Below, piece after piece: positions 56,052 through 64,000 of a stretch of DNA of 64,000 nt. Origin of the DNA: Sphingomonas taxi (GTDB lineage Bacteria; Pseudomonadota; Alphaproteobacteria; Sphingomonadales; Sphingomonadaceae). The translations under genes were made by a program, and so were the position numbers. The first letter of the stretch is position 1; each line of letters opens with the position of its first letter. The notes below the pieces were generated by a model. It did no database searches. It was not told where the DNA came from and worked only from the letters and a program-made list of their open reading frames with translations. The DNA lies in assembly GCF_000764535.1 (NCBI RefSeq), contig NZ_CP009571.1:1240001-1304000 (forward strand), given 5' to 3'.

Positions 56052-59000
56052 ATGATCAGCCGCATCTTCATCGATCGCCCGATCTTCGCCTGGGTGCTGG
56101 CGATCATCGTCATGCTCGCCGGCGTCGGCTCGATCCTCAGCCTGCCGATCGCGCAATATCCCGACGTCGCGCCGCCGCAGGTGTCGATCCGTGCCACCTT
56201 CCCCGGCGCCAACGCGCAGACGCTGCAGAATTCGGTGACGCAGATCATCGAGCAGCAGCTCACCGGCATCGACGGCCTGCTCTATTTCGCCTCGTCCTCG
56301 TCGAGCCGCGGCCAGGTGACGATCACCGCCACGTTCGAGAAGGGCACCGATCCCGACATCGCACAGGTGCAGGTGCAGAATCAGGTGCAGCAGGGCGTCG
56401 CGCGCCTGCCGCAACAGGTGCAGCAGCAGGGCCTCGTCGTCCGCAAGTCGAATCCGGACAATCTGCTGATCGTCGGCGTCTATGACGAGACCGACCAGCG
56501 GACCAACATGGACGTGTCGGACTATCTCGTCTCCAACCTCCAGGACCCGCTCGGTCGCGTCCACGGCGTCGGCGACGTCAACGTCTTCGGCTCGCAATAT
56601 GCGATGCGCATCTGGCTCGATCCGTCGCGGCTCGCCAGCTATTCGCTGATCCCCGCCGATATCAGCACCGCGATCCAGAACCAGAACACCGAGGTCGCGG
56701 CGGGCGAGGTCGGCGGCCTGCCCTCCGCGCCCGAGCAGATGCTCAACGCGACCGTCACCGCCCAGTCGCGCCTCCAGACGCCCGAACAATTCCGCCAGAT
56801 CATCGTCAAGACGCTGCCCTCGGGCGCCACCGTCCGCCTGTCGGACGTCGCGCGGATCGAACTCGGCGCGGAAAGCTACGCCTCGGTCAGCCGCATCAAC
56901 CGCCATCCCGGCGCCGGCATCGCGGTGCTGCTCGCCCCCGGCGCCGACGCGCTGGAAACGGCCGAGCTGGTCAAGGCGGAGGTCGCGCGCGTCGCCAAGA
57001 CCTTCCCGCCCGGCCTCAAGGTGGCCTATGCCAACGACACCACCGCCTTCATCGAACTGTCGATCGAAGAGGTGGTCAAGACGCTGATCGAGGCGGTGAT
57101 CCTCGTCGTCATCGTCATGTTCGTCTTCCTGCAGAGCTGGCGCGCGACGCTGATCCCGACGATCGCGGTGCCGGTGGTGCTGCTGGGGACGTTCGCGGTC
57201 TTCCATCTCGCCGGCTTCTCGATCAACACGCTGACGCTGTTCGGCCTCGTCCTCGCCATCGGCCTGCTCGTCGACGACGCCATCGTCGTCGTCGAGAACG
57301 TCGAGCGGCTCATGGAGGAAAATCCCGACATGAGCCCGCGCGAGGCGACGATCGAGTCGATGAACGAGATCACCGTCGCGCTGATCGCGATCGCGCTCGT
57401 CCTGTCGGCGGTGTTCCTGCCGATGGCGTTCTTCGGCGGCTCGACCGGCGTGATCTATCGTCAATTCTCGCTGACCATCGTCGCGGCGATGGTGCTGTCG
57501 GTGCTCGTCGCGCTGATCCTGTCGCCGGCGCTGACCGCCTCGCTGCTCAAGCAGAAGTCGCAGGAGGCCGAGGAGGCGCAGGGCTTCAAGCGCCGCTTCC
57601 CGCGCGTCGCCGGCTGGGGGACCAAGGCGTCGACCTGGTTCAACACCAATTTCGAACGCGGCGTCGAGCGCTACACCAATGCGGTGCGCGCGGTCGTCGA
57701 TCGCAAATGGCTGTTCCTGCTGATCTATCTCGGCGTGGTCGCGTTGCTGGCGATCCTGTTCCTGCGCCTGCCCACCGGCTTCCTGCCAACCGAGGATCAG
57801 GGCTCGGCGATCGTCCAGTTCCGCCTGCCCGCCGGCGCCACCCAAGCGCGGACGATCGAGGTGCAGAAGCAGGTCGAGAATTACTTCATCCAGAACGAAG
57901 GCAAGAACGCCTCGGTGCTGTTCACCGTCGCCGGCGGCGGCGGTGGCGGCGCGAGCGGCCAGAACACCGGCCAGGGCTTCCTCAACTTCGTCGACTGGTC
58001 GGAGCGCAAGGGCAAGGAGAATACCGCCGACGCGATCACCGGTCGCGCCTCCGCCGCCTTCCGTGGGCTGCGCGACGCACAGGTGTTCGCGCTGGTGCCG
58101 CCGGCGGTCCGCGGCCTCGGCCAGTCCGACGGCTTCACGATGGAGCTGCAGAACACCGGCGGCCTGTCGCAGGATCAGTTCAACGCCGCGCGCGACAAGT
58201 TGCTGGCGATGGCCAATGCCGACTCGATGCTCGCCTCGGTGCGCCTCACCGAATTGCCCGACATCGCGACGCTGCGCGTCGACATGGACCAGCAGAAGCT
58301 GTCGGCGCTCGGCCTGACCCAGAGCAACGCCAACAGCACGCTGACCACCGCCTGGGGCGGCCAGTACGTCAACGACTTCATCGACCGCGGCCGCGTCAAG
58401 CGCGTCTACGTCCAGGGCGATGCGCAATATCGCGCCTCGCCCGAGGACCTGAAGCAATGGTTCGTACGCGGCTCGAACGGGCAGATGGTGCCCTTCTCGT
58501 CCTTCGCCAGCACCGGCTGGGCGACCGCACCGACGACGCTGTCGCGGTTCAACGGCATCTCCTCCTATGAATTCCAGGGCTCGGCCGCATCCGGCAAGAG
58601 TTCGGGCGACGCGATGACGCGGATGGCCGAGCTGGCGTCGCAGATCCCCGGCACCTCGGTGAGCTGGGCCGGCCTGTCCTATCAGGAGCGTCTGTCCTCC
58701 GGTCAGGCACCGCTGCTTTACGGCCTGTCGATCCTCGTCGTCTTCCTGTGCCTCGCGGCGCTGTACGAGAGCTGGTCGATCCCCTTCGCGGTGCTGCTCA
58801 TCATCCCGCTCGGGCTGATCGGCGCGATCGCCTTCGTCACGCTGCGCGGGCTGACCAATGACGTCTATCTCCAGATCGGCCTGCTGACCACGATGGGCCT
58901 CGCCGCCAAGAATGCGATCCTGATGATCGAATTCGCCGAACAGGCGGAGCGCAAGGGCGCGCGCGTCTTCGACGCCGCGCTGGAAGCCGCCAAGATCCGT

Positions 59001-59303
59001 CTGCGACCGATCCTGATGACCAGCTTCGCCTTCATCTTCGGCGTGCTGCCGCTGGCGATCTCGACCGGTGCCGGCGCCAACAGCCGCATCGCGATCGGTA
59101 CGGCGGTGATCGGCGGCATGCTGTCGGCGACCTTCCTTGCGATCTTCTACATCCCGTTGTTCTTCGTGCTCGTCCGCCGCGGCGTGCGCGACGGCATCGC
59201 CAAGCTGCGCGGCCGCCCGACCGGCCATCAGGGCGGCAAGGAGGACAAGGAGCCCCCCGCCCCGCCGATGCCGCCCGCCGCCGAGCCGGAGCCCGCCCGA
59301 TGA
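56052..59303 (+). CDS. Multidrug efflux RND transporter permease (HAE1 type)
   Basis: This 1083-aa trimeric proton-driven pump has twelve helices expected. The N-terminus ISRIFIDRPIFAWVLAIIVM is standard. The proton-relay aspartates of helix 4 are in LAIGLLVDDAIVVVENVERL, and the helix 10 lysine is in TMGLAAKNAILMIEFAEQ. The Gly-rich stretch GGGGGGASGQNTGQG lies near residue 632. It follows the adaptor after a palindromic repeat. Its stop overlaps the outer-membrane gene by four bases. Substrates cannot be told from the sequence. Confidence 0.97.
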   Translation: MISRIFIDRPIFAWVLAIIVMLAGVGSILSLPIAQYPDVAPPQVSIRATFPGANAQTLQNSVTQIIEQQLTGIDGLLYFASSSSSRGQVTITATFEKGTDPDIAQVQVQNQVQQGVARLPQQVQQQGLVVRKSNPDNLLIVGVYDETDQRTNMDVSDYLVSNLQDPLGRVHGVGDVNVFGSQYAMRIWLDPSRLASYSLIPADISTAIQNQNTEVAAGEVGGLPSAPEQMLNATVTAQSRLQTPEQFRQIIVKTLPSGATVRLSDVARIELGAESYASVSRINRHPGAGIAVLLAPGADALETAELVKAEVARVAKTFPPGLKVAYANDTTAFIELSIEEVVKTLIEAVILVVIVMFVFLQSWRATLIPTIAVPVVLLGTFAVFHLAGFSINTLTLFGLVLAIGLLVDDAIVVVENVERLMEENPDMSPREATIESMNEITVALIAIALVLSAVFLPMAFFGGSTGVIYRQFSLTIVAAMVLSVLVALILSPALTASLLKQKSQEAEEAQGFKRRFPRVAGWGTKASTWFNTNFERGVERYTNAVRAVVDRKWLFLLIYLGVVALLAILFLRLPTGFLPTEDQGSAIVQFRLPAGATQARTIEVQKQVENYFIQNEGKNASVLFTVAGGGGGGASGQNTGQGFLNFVDWSERKGKENTADAITGRASAAFRGLRDAQVFALVPPAVRGLGQSDGFTMELQNTGGLSQDQFNAARDKLLAMANADSMLASVRLTELPDIATLRVDMDQQKLSALGLTQSNANSTLTTAWGGQYVNDFIDRGRVKRVYVQGDAQYRASPEDLKQWFVRGSNGQMVPFSSFASTGWATAPTTLSRFNGISSYEFQGSAASGKSSGDAMTRMAELASQIPGTSVSWAGLSYQERLSSGQAPLLYGLSILVVFLCLAALYESWSIPFAVLLIIPLGLIGAIAFVTLRGLTNDVYLQIGLLTTMGLAAKNAILMIEFAEQAERKGARVFDAALEAAKIRLRPILMTSFAFIFGVLPLAISTGAGANSRIAIGTAVIGGMLSATFLAIFYIPLFFVLVRRGVRDGIAKLRGRPTGHQGGKEDKEPPAPPMPPAAEPEPAR

Positions 59304-60883
59304 CCCGCCCGATCCTCGTTTTGGCGCTTGCCGCGACCGCGCTGTCGGCCTGTTCGATGGAGCCCAAATACGTCCGCTCGGAAACGCCGGTGCCGACGTC
59401 GTGGCCGGTCGGCGACGCCTATTTGCGCCAGAGCGAGGCGACCCTGCCCGCCTTTACCTATCGCGACATCTTCAAGGACCGCCGGCTCCAGACGCTGATC
59501 GACCAGGCGCTGGTCAACAACCGCGACCTGCGCGTCGCCGCCGCCAACATCACCGCGGCGCGTGCGCAATATCGCATCCAGCGCGCCGATCTGTTCCCCG
59601 CGGTCGACGCCTCGGGCCGCTACACCTATTCGGGCGGCGGCAATGGCGCGCGCAGCACCGCGAGCAGCGGCAGCACCGGCAATACGGGCACCGGCAACAC
59701 CGGGACGGGCAACACCGGCACGGGCAATACGGGGACCGGCACGGGCGTCGGCACCGGCAACGGCTCGACCGGCACGATCACCACCACCGGCAACGGCAAC
59801 AGTGCCTTTTCCGCGCAGCTCGGTGTGACCGCCTTCGAACTCGACCTGTTCGGCCGCATCCGGTCGCTGTCGCGCGCCGCGCTCGACCGCTATTTCGCCA
59901 CCGAGGCGGCGGCACGCGCCACCCGGCTGACGCTGGTCGGCGACATCGCCGACGCGTGGCTGACCTATGCCGCCGACCGCAGCCTGCTCAAGGTCGCGCA
60001 GGACACCGCGACCAGCGCGCAGGTCAGCGTCCGCCTCACCCGCGCCCGGCTCGAGGGCGGGGTCAGCGCGCGCACCGACCTGCGTCAGGCCGAACAGATC
60101 CTCGAAACCGCCAACGCCGACCTCGCCGAACAGAAGACGCTGGTCGCGCAGGACGTCAACGCGCTGCAATTGCTGGTCGGCGCACCGGTCGACCCGACGT
60201 TGCTCCCCGTCTCGATCGACGAGGCGCAGGCGACGATCGCGACGCTGCCCGCGGGGATCGACAGCGGCGTGCTGCTGCGCCGCCCCGATGTCGTCCAGTC
60301 CGAATATCAGCTGCGTGCCTATAATGCCGAGATCGGCGCGGCGCGCGCCGCGCTATTCCCGCGCATCTCGCTGACCGGGCTCGTCGGCTTCGCCAGCACC
60401 GCGCTGTCGTCGCTGTTCTCCGGCGGCGCGTTCAACTATTCGGTCGCGCCCTCGGTCAGCTATCCGATCTTCCAGGCCGGCGCGGGTCGCGCCAACGTCC
60501 GCTATACCGAGGCGCAGCGCGACGCGGCGCTCGCCACCTACGAAAAGACGATCCAGACCGCATTCCAGGAAACCGCTGACGCGCTCGCCCGGCAGGGCAC
60601 GATCGCCGACCAGCTGCGCGCCCAGACCAATTTCCAGGCGGCGGCGGCGGACACGCTGCAACTCGTCAACGCGCGCTATCAGGGCGGTATCGACACCTTC
60701 CTGTCGAGCCTCGATGCGCAGCGCTCGTTCTACACCGCGCAGCGCACGCTGATCACCACGACGCTGACGGGTGCGAGCAATCGCGTCACGCTGTATCGCG
60801 TGCTCGGCGGCGATTCGACGCTGGAGGCGACGCCGCAGGGCCCGCAACCGGTGACGCTCAACGGAACGCCACGCAGCGGTTGA
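59300..60883 (+). CDS. RND efflux outer-membrane factor (OprM/NodT type lipoprotein)
   Basis: This 527-aa lipoprotein has the lipobox LSAC after LVLALAATALSAC. The two repeated TolC-like halves begin near residue 60 (FKDRRLQTLIDQALVNNRDL) and residue 320 (RPDVVQSEYQLRAYNAEIGA). It forms the trimeric channel for the adaptor-pump complex. Residues 128-147 are four exact-length NTGTG-type units inserted in a region that corresponds to a surface loop, unlike the usual family sequence. The ATG overlaps the pump gene stop (ATGA). Confidence 0.95.
   Translation: MTRPILVLALAATALSACSMEPKYVRSETPVPTSWPVGDAYLRQSEATLPAFTYRDIFKDRRLQTLIDQALVNNRDLRVAAANITAARAQYRIQRADLFPAVDASGRYTYSGGGNGARSTASSGSTGNTGTGNTGTGNTGTGNTGTGTGVGTGNGSTGTITTTGNGNSAFSAQLGVTAFELDLFGRIRSLSRAALDRYFATEAAARATRLTLVGDIADAWLTYAADRSLLKVAQDTATSAQVSVRLTRARLEGGVSARTDLRQAEQILETANADLAEQKTLVAQDVNALQLLVGAPVDPTLLPVSIDEAQATIATLPAGIDSGVLLRRPDVVQSEYQLRAYNAEIGAARAALFPRISLTGLVGFASTALSSLFSGGAFNYSVAPSVSYPIFQAGAGRANVRYTEAQRDAALATYEKTIQTAFQETADALARQGTIADQLRAQTNFQAAAADTLQLVNARYQGGIDTFLSSLDAQRSFYTAQRTLITTTLTGASNRVTLYRVLGGDSTLEATPQGPQPVTLNGTPRSG
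59681..59740 (+). repeat. 15-bp tandem repeat inside the outer-membrane factor gene
   Basis: Four 15-bp units (AATACGGGCACCGGC type, at 59681, 59696, 59711 and 59726) encode NTGTG repeats, with looser copies on both sides (GSTG and GTGNGSTG). They keep the reading frame. Confidence 0.9.
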
Positions 60884-60937
60884 CGCTTATGCGTGATATC
60901 CCCGATGGTTAGCGTCCATCAGGCAGGAACCGCACGC

Positions 60938-61441
60938 ATGAGCCACACGATCCGCCGCTTCCGCCCGACCGACGACGCGGCGATGCTCGCTTTTGCCGCG
61001 AGCCTGCCCGAACATGACCTGCTGTTCCTCGGCCGCGACCTGCGCCACGAGCGCGTCATCGAGGCGTGGCAGCAGGCGATCGGCGAAGGCTGGATCGACA
61101 GCCTGATCGCGGAGGATGGCGGCCGCATCGTCGCGACCGGCGCACTGGTCCGCGATCCGCTCGGCTGGAGTGGCCATGTCGGCGAGATCCGGCTGCTCGT
61201 CGCCACCGACCGCCGCGGTGCGGGGTTGGGCGGCGATCTGCTGGAGGCATTGCTCGCGATCGCCCGCGCGCACGGCCTCGCCAAGCTCAGCGCGACGATG
61301 ACGCCCGATCAGGCCGGCTCGATCGCCTTGTTCGAAGGGCTCGGCTTCCGCCGCGAGGCGCTGCTCGCCGGCCACGTCCGCGCTCGCGACGGCGTCGCGC
61401 ACGATTTACTGATCCTCGCGCGCCCGATCCCGACCGGCTGA
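60938..61441 (+). CDS. GNAT-family N-acetyltransferase
   Basis: This 167-aa acetyltransferase has the acetyl-CoA P-loop LVATDRRGAGLGGDLLEALL at about residue 85. Motif B, SIALFEGLGFRREALLAGHV, is also present. The substrate is unknown. The ATG at 60938 follows AGGAA. The frame extends upstream to 60893, but the shorter start is preferred. Its 3' end overlaps a hairpin that may stop transcription. Confidence 0.9.
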   Translation: MSHTIRRFRPTDDAAMLAFAASLPEHDLLFLGRDLRHERVIEAWQQAIGEGWIDSLIAEDGGRIVATGALVRDPLGWSGHVGEIRLLVATDRRGAGLGGDLLEALLAIARAHGLAKLSATMTPDQAGSIALFEGLGFRREALLAGHVRARDGVAHDLLILARPIPTG

Positions 61442-61468
61442 CCGCCGGCCGGGTCGGGATGGCCTTTT
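61427..61468. terminator. Possible two-way terminator between acetyltransferase and phasin genes
   Basis: ATCCCGACCGGC pairs (with one bulge) with GCCGGGTCGGGAT and is followed by GGCCTTTTC on the plus strand. It spans the stop of the acetyltransferase gene, between two convergent genes. Confidence 0.5.
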
Positions 61469-61472
61469 CGGC

Positions 61473-61907
61473 TCAGTCGGCCTTGCCGTCGCCCCCCGAC
61501 CGCATCGGCGATACCGCGTCGCGGCCGAACTGCATGATGAGCTCGCCCATCTCGCGCGCCTGGTTCATCGCCCGCTGGCCCTGTTCGCGCAGATAATCGC
61601 CCTGGATGCGCATCACCTCGCTGAGGTCCTTGGCCTGCGCCGCCTCGCGCATCGCCTCGAACGCCTCGCGCGAATTCTGCTCGGCCTGTTCGATGATCTT
61701 CAGGCCGATCGTCGCGCCATTGTCCGCCGCTTTCTGGCCGGAGGCGCGCAACGCCTCGCCCGCCCGACGCGCGGGATCGAGCACATGGTCCGAAAAGCCC
61801 GCGCGCGCGCGCTCGGCGGCATCGCGCATCGCATCCGCAGCGCCCTGACCCGCACCGGCATCCGTGCCCGCGCCGTTGCCGGCACCACCGAAATCCTCGG
61901 CCATCAT
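61473..61907 (-). CDS. Phasin-family protein
   Basis: This 144-aa helical protein has a Gly/Ala-rich N-terminus followed by a Phasin_2-like segment (FEAMREAAQAKDLSEVMRIQ, then YLREQGQRAMNQAREMGELI). Phasins coat polyhydroxyalkanoate granules or act as small structural stress proteins. The ATG at 61907 follows AGGAG by four bases, and an ATG at 61904 is also possible. The convergent neighbour is the acetyltransferase. No pha gene adjoins it. Confidence 0.85.
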   Translation of the reverse strand: MMAEDFGGAGNGAGTDAGAGQGAADAMRDAAERARAGFSDHVLDPARRAGEALRASGQKAADNGATIGLKIIEQAEQNSREAFEAMREAAQAKDLSEVMRIQGDYLREQGQRAMNQAREMGELIMQFGRDAVSPMRSGGDGKAD

Positions 61908-62047
61908 CGCTCTCCTCTCATCTTGGGACGCCGTTCCGGCCGCCCGCTTGGTTACTCCGACTGCAACGTGTGATAGCGGGCTTGGCTCCGGCACCGCGAC
62001 GAAGCAGCCGTTGCGTCCCGTTCGCGCGCCGGTAGAAGGCCCGTTCC

Positions 62048-62233
62048 ATGTCGAAGATCGAAAACCCGATGCCGCCCCGAATCCGCGGCGAACTGCTCCA
62101 CCGCGCGATCGGGCTCGGTGAGGAGCTGATGCGCCTGTCGGACGACCTCGGCCATACCGTCGCAAGCCTGCACATCTGCCAGGGCGTCGAGATGATGCGC
62201 GAGGAGGCGGAGCGGCTGCTCGGCCCCGCCTGA
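62048..62233 (+). CDS. Small helical protein, uncharacterised
   Basis: This 61-aa protein is mainly helical (LLHRAIGLGEELMRLSDDLG, then ICQGVEMMREEAERLLGPA) with no signal peptide. An AGAAGG site precedes the ATG. It lies between two minus-strand genes, which it does not overlap. No known family is recognised. Confidence 0.6.
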   Translation: MSKIENPMPPRIRGELLHRAIGLGEELMRLSDDLGHTVASLHICQGVEMMREEAERLLGPA

Positions 62234-62240
62234 TCCTGCC

Positions 62241-62714
62241 TCACGCCGCGGCGATGCAGCGCAGCGCGAAGACGACGCCTTCGTCGGTCAGCGCCACCGC
62301 AGCGCTATCCCGCGGTTCCATCGCGTCCCACCGGATGAGGCCGCGCGCCTGCATCACCTGCAGCCAGCGCCGCCCGACCGCACCGCGCACCCCGATCTCG
62401 TCGAGCACCGGCCCGCTGGTCATCGTCCGCCCGTCTTCATAGGCGACGAACAGGATCAGCAGGATGTCCCAGCCGGGCTCGCCGAACAGCTCGGCAAAGC
62501 TGCCCGCCGCCGCGTCGCGGCTCCGTCGCTGCGCCAGCAGCGCGCGGGCGCGGTCGGCGTCGTCCGGCTCCTCCGGACCGACGAAGGTGGACGCGACGAT
62601 CTCGCCCCGCCCCTGCGCCGCGGCGAAGCGGACGCGGGCAATCGCGGCGACGAGGCGTTCGTGGTTCTCGCGATCGCGCTCGGGCCAGCGCAGCAACCGG
62701 ATATCGGCGTTCAT
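62241..62714 (-). CDS. Uncharacterised protein with a winged-helix-like C-terminus
   Basis: This is a 157-aa protein from the ATG at 62714, which overlaps the stop of the upstream gene. The C-terminal half (VGRRWLQVMQARGLIRWDAM, then SAAVALTDEGVVFALRCIAA) has the wing-like turn of small transcription-factor domains, but this is a pattern match only. The N-terminus is charged (LRWPERDRENHERLVAAIAR). It is the last of a minus-strand cluster of unknown genes. Function is unknown. Confidence 0.7.
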   Translation of the reverse strand: MNADIRLLRWPERDRENHERLVAAIARVRFAAAQGRGEIVASTFVGPEEPDDADRARALLAQRRSRDAAAGSFAELFGEPGWDILLILFVAYEDGRTMTSGPVLDEIGVRGAVGRRWLQVMQARGLIRWDAMEPRDSAAVALTDEGVVFALRCIAAA

Positions 62715-63178
62715 GGGTGTTCGTAGTCCGGTCTGCGCAGGGGCGACCAATCGCGGTCGCTCCCGAAACGGGCCAGGCGGTGGCGATGGCGCAACGCACC
62801 GATCGCCAGCAGCACCAGCATGGGATAGGCGATCTTGGCGCTCGCCCCGGCGTACATCCACGGCACCAGATGGGGATCGAGCGCCTTCACGCCGTGGATC
62901 GCGATCGTGATCAGGTGGAGCGCGGCGACGTAGAGCGGCCAGAACCGGTCGGCGCGCACCGCGATCCACACCAGCCCGAGCAGCACCGCGCAATCGACCG
63001 CCAGGATCATCAGATGCACCGAATGATAGCTGACGCGCGGCTGGAACGGCAGCGCGAAGGTGGTCGCCGCCCCGACGAGGAAGACCGCCGCGGTCCACCG
63101 CTCGGGCGCGCCCCCTGCCGCCAGGGCATAAGCGCACGCACCGAGCAGGACGATGTTGAAGAGGATGACGTGTGTCAT
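62711..63178 (-). CDS. Polytopic membrane protein, uncharacterised
   Basis: This 155-aa protein has about four to five helices (VILFNIVLLGACAYALAAG, LMILAVDCAVLLGLVWIAV, AYPMLVLLAIGALRHR) and no known domain. A GTG start at 63223 would add 15 residues. Neither start has a strong ribosome-binding site. It is coupled to the gene at 62241 by ATGA. Its stop-start spacing to the gene at 63224 is close. A membrane partner for the neighbouring soluble proteins is possible but unproven. Confidence 0.7.
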   Translation of the reverse strand: MTHVILFNIVLLGACAYALAAGGAPERWTAAVFLVGAATTFALPFQPRVSYHSVHLMILAVDCAVLLGLVWIAVRADRFWPLYVAALHLITIAIHGVKALDPHLVPWMYAGASAKIAYPMLVLLAIGALRHRHRLARFGSDRDWSPLRRPDYEHP

Positions 63179-63223
63179 GACTTGACCGGCCAAAGGAGCA
63201 ATCTGGTGGTCAAGCCATGACAC

Positions 63224-63589
63224 CTAGGCGGCGACGCGCAGATGACTGGCGCCGACGCCCGTCGGGACGAAATCGGGCTTCGGCTGTTCGTCGCCGAAAC
63301 TCGTCTCATACCCGATCTGGCGGCCCACTTTCTCGATGACGCGGTGACCGGCGACGGTGTGACCGCGCGCCGTACCGATCGCGAGGATGGCTTGACTGAG
63401 TGTTTCGAAGGCCTGCTGCCCGGCGATCGCGGGCAGCTTGGCGGCGGTGCGCGCCCGCGGCAGCGCGGCGAGCAGTTCGCCGCCGGTGGCGAAGGCTTCG
63501 TCGAGCTGCGTCTCGAGCCGCCACAGCAATGTGGCGACGGCATCGGCGGCAACCTGGGAATCGGCATAATGAGCGTTCGCGTGAGACAT
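63224..63589 (-). CDS. Uncharacterised small soluble protein
   Basis: This 121-aa helical protein (VATLLWRLETQLDEAFATGG, then FETLSQAILAIGTARGHTVA) has no signal and no recognised family. It lies one base from the GTG start of the membrane-protein gene on the same strand, so it is probably in the same unit. The ATG at 63589 is the only clear start. Confidence 0.65.
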   Translation of the reverse strand: MSHANAHYADSQVAADAVATLLWRLETQLDEAFATGGELLAALPRARTAAKLPAIAGQQAFETLSQAILAIGTARGHTVAGHRVIEKVGRQIGYETSFGDEQPKPDFVPTGVGASHLRVAA

Positions 63590-63632
63590 TGGCCACCCCG
63601 TTCACCCCCGATGGGGGTGCTTTCGCTGAAGA

Positions 63633-63935
63633 TCAGGAAAGGCGGCGGGCGATCGTCTCGATGATGCCGGTGAGGACCTGGAGGCCGGTCATCAGCATGC
63701 CGAACCCGATGGCGAGGCTGATGGCGATGGCCGGTATCCAGATCAACCGGCCTCCGACCGACAAGTCGTTGCCCCGCTGTCCCTTCCGCCGGAAGGGCAG
63801 CCGTATTTCCGGGAAGCTGTGCCTCGAAGGCGGCTCCCCGGAAACCCCCGGTGCCCTGACGATCGTGTCGTCCGGCACCACCGGCAATGGCAGGCCGATC
63901 GCCGGATCGACTAGCCGTGCAGAATGACCCCCCAT
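63633..63935 (-). CDS. Small protein with a C-terminal membrane helix, uncharacterised
   Basis: This 100-aa protein has a basic, Pro-rich N-terminal part (PPSRHSFPEIRLPFRRKG) followed by a C-terminal helix (WIPAIAISLAIGFGMLMTG). No family is recognised and the ribosome-binding site is weak, so this is less certain than its neighbours. It lies 43 bp upstream of the 63589 gene start, on the same strand. The last 65 bp of the window hold nothing I can support. Confidence 0.5.
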   Translation of the reverse strand: MGGHSARLVDPAIGLPLPVVPDDTIVRAPGVSGEPPSRHSFPEIRLPFRRKGQRGNDLSVGGRLIWIPAIAISLAIGFGMLMTGLQVLTGIIETIARRLS

Positions 63936-64000
63936 TTTATCGGGGTCGGATTGCGCCGCCGAAATGGCGGAAATCTGCGGGTTCTGGAGGTCGGAAGCGC

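Noticed and set aside
56007..59228. 1073-codon minus-strand open frame across the RND pump
   Set aside because: It is an antisense shadow of the pump gene. Its composition is Arg/Asp/His-rich with no hydrophobic or conserved segments.
59681..59740. CRISPR-like array
   Set aside because: The units are contiguous, have no spacers and encode an in-frame NTGTG repeat in a protein.

Overview
This is a GC-rich chromosomal window with dense, short-spaced genes. It is most consistent with a sphingomonad alphaproteobacterium, probably Sphingomonas or a close relative. That call is an inference from three things: the housekeeping set (heme A synthase, a split two-subunit glycine decarboxylase, a GndA-type 6-phosphogluconate dehydrogenase, a TonB-dependent receptor, a phasin), the strong GC codon bias that leaves long open frames on antisense strands, and several families of palindromic intergenic repeats of the kind seen in sphingomonad genomes. 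I see no rRNA, tRNA, CRISPR array, transposase, integrase or phage gene, so this looks like core chromosome rather than an island.

Layout. 1-6.2 kb: the 5' part of an RND transporter gene running off the left edge, a divergent LysR regulator, and two back-to-back oxidoreductase pairs (Gfo/Idh plus nitronate monooxygenase on minus; aldo/keto reductase plus luciferase-like flavin enzyme on plus). 6.5-8.8 kb: heme A synthase, then ribosomal rplM-rpsI with a clear terminator. 9-17.7 kb: a TonB-dependent receptor, RNase R coupled to a small membrane protein, the tRNA-modifying rhodanese TrhO, prolyl-tRNA synthetase and a DUF1453-like membrane protein. 17.9-22.9 kb: the glycine cleavage operon gcvT-gcvH-gcvPA-gcvPB on minus, headed by a tandem glycine riboswitch and interrupted by a palindromic repeat between gcvH and gcvPA. 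23-26.2 kb: a lipoprotein, then ispH, thrB and rnhA.

26.4-35.6 kb: a FAD oxidoreductase/hydrolase pair, then a Tad (Flp) pilus operon cpaA-B-C-D-E-tadB-tadC. It contains neither the cpaF/tadA motor ATPase nor a pilin gene. 36.1-41 kb: a membrane-anchored coiled-coil protein, an acetolactate-synthase-like TPP enzyme, a class I glutamine amidotransferase, small stress-type proteins (a lipoprotein and a CsbD protein) and a fused ThiS-ThiG thiazole synthase. 41.3-46.2 kb: aroQ-accB-accC, an orphan ArsC-family protein, and glnB-glnA behind a well-formed sigma-54 promoter. 46.3-54.5 kb: a Tat-exported GH27 glycosidase, then a minus-strand sugar-phosphate cluster read rpiA-tkt-tal-gnd-Cof phosphatase-phosphomannomutase-like phosphatase. 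54.6-60.9 kb: a complete tripartite RND efflux operon whose outer-membrane subunit carries an NTGTG tandem-repeat insertion. 61-64 kb: an acetyltransferase, a phasin and a run of small uncharacterised genes.

The window is mostly ordinary core genome. I found no convincing undescribed multi-gene system. The observations most worth following are the Tad locus without its motor, the ThiS-ThiG fusion that buries the ThiS di-glycine, the co-resident palindromic repeat families (one inside the gcv operon), the nitrogen and glycine control elements, and the uncharacterised cluster at the right end.
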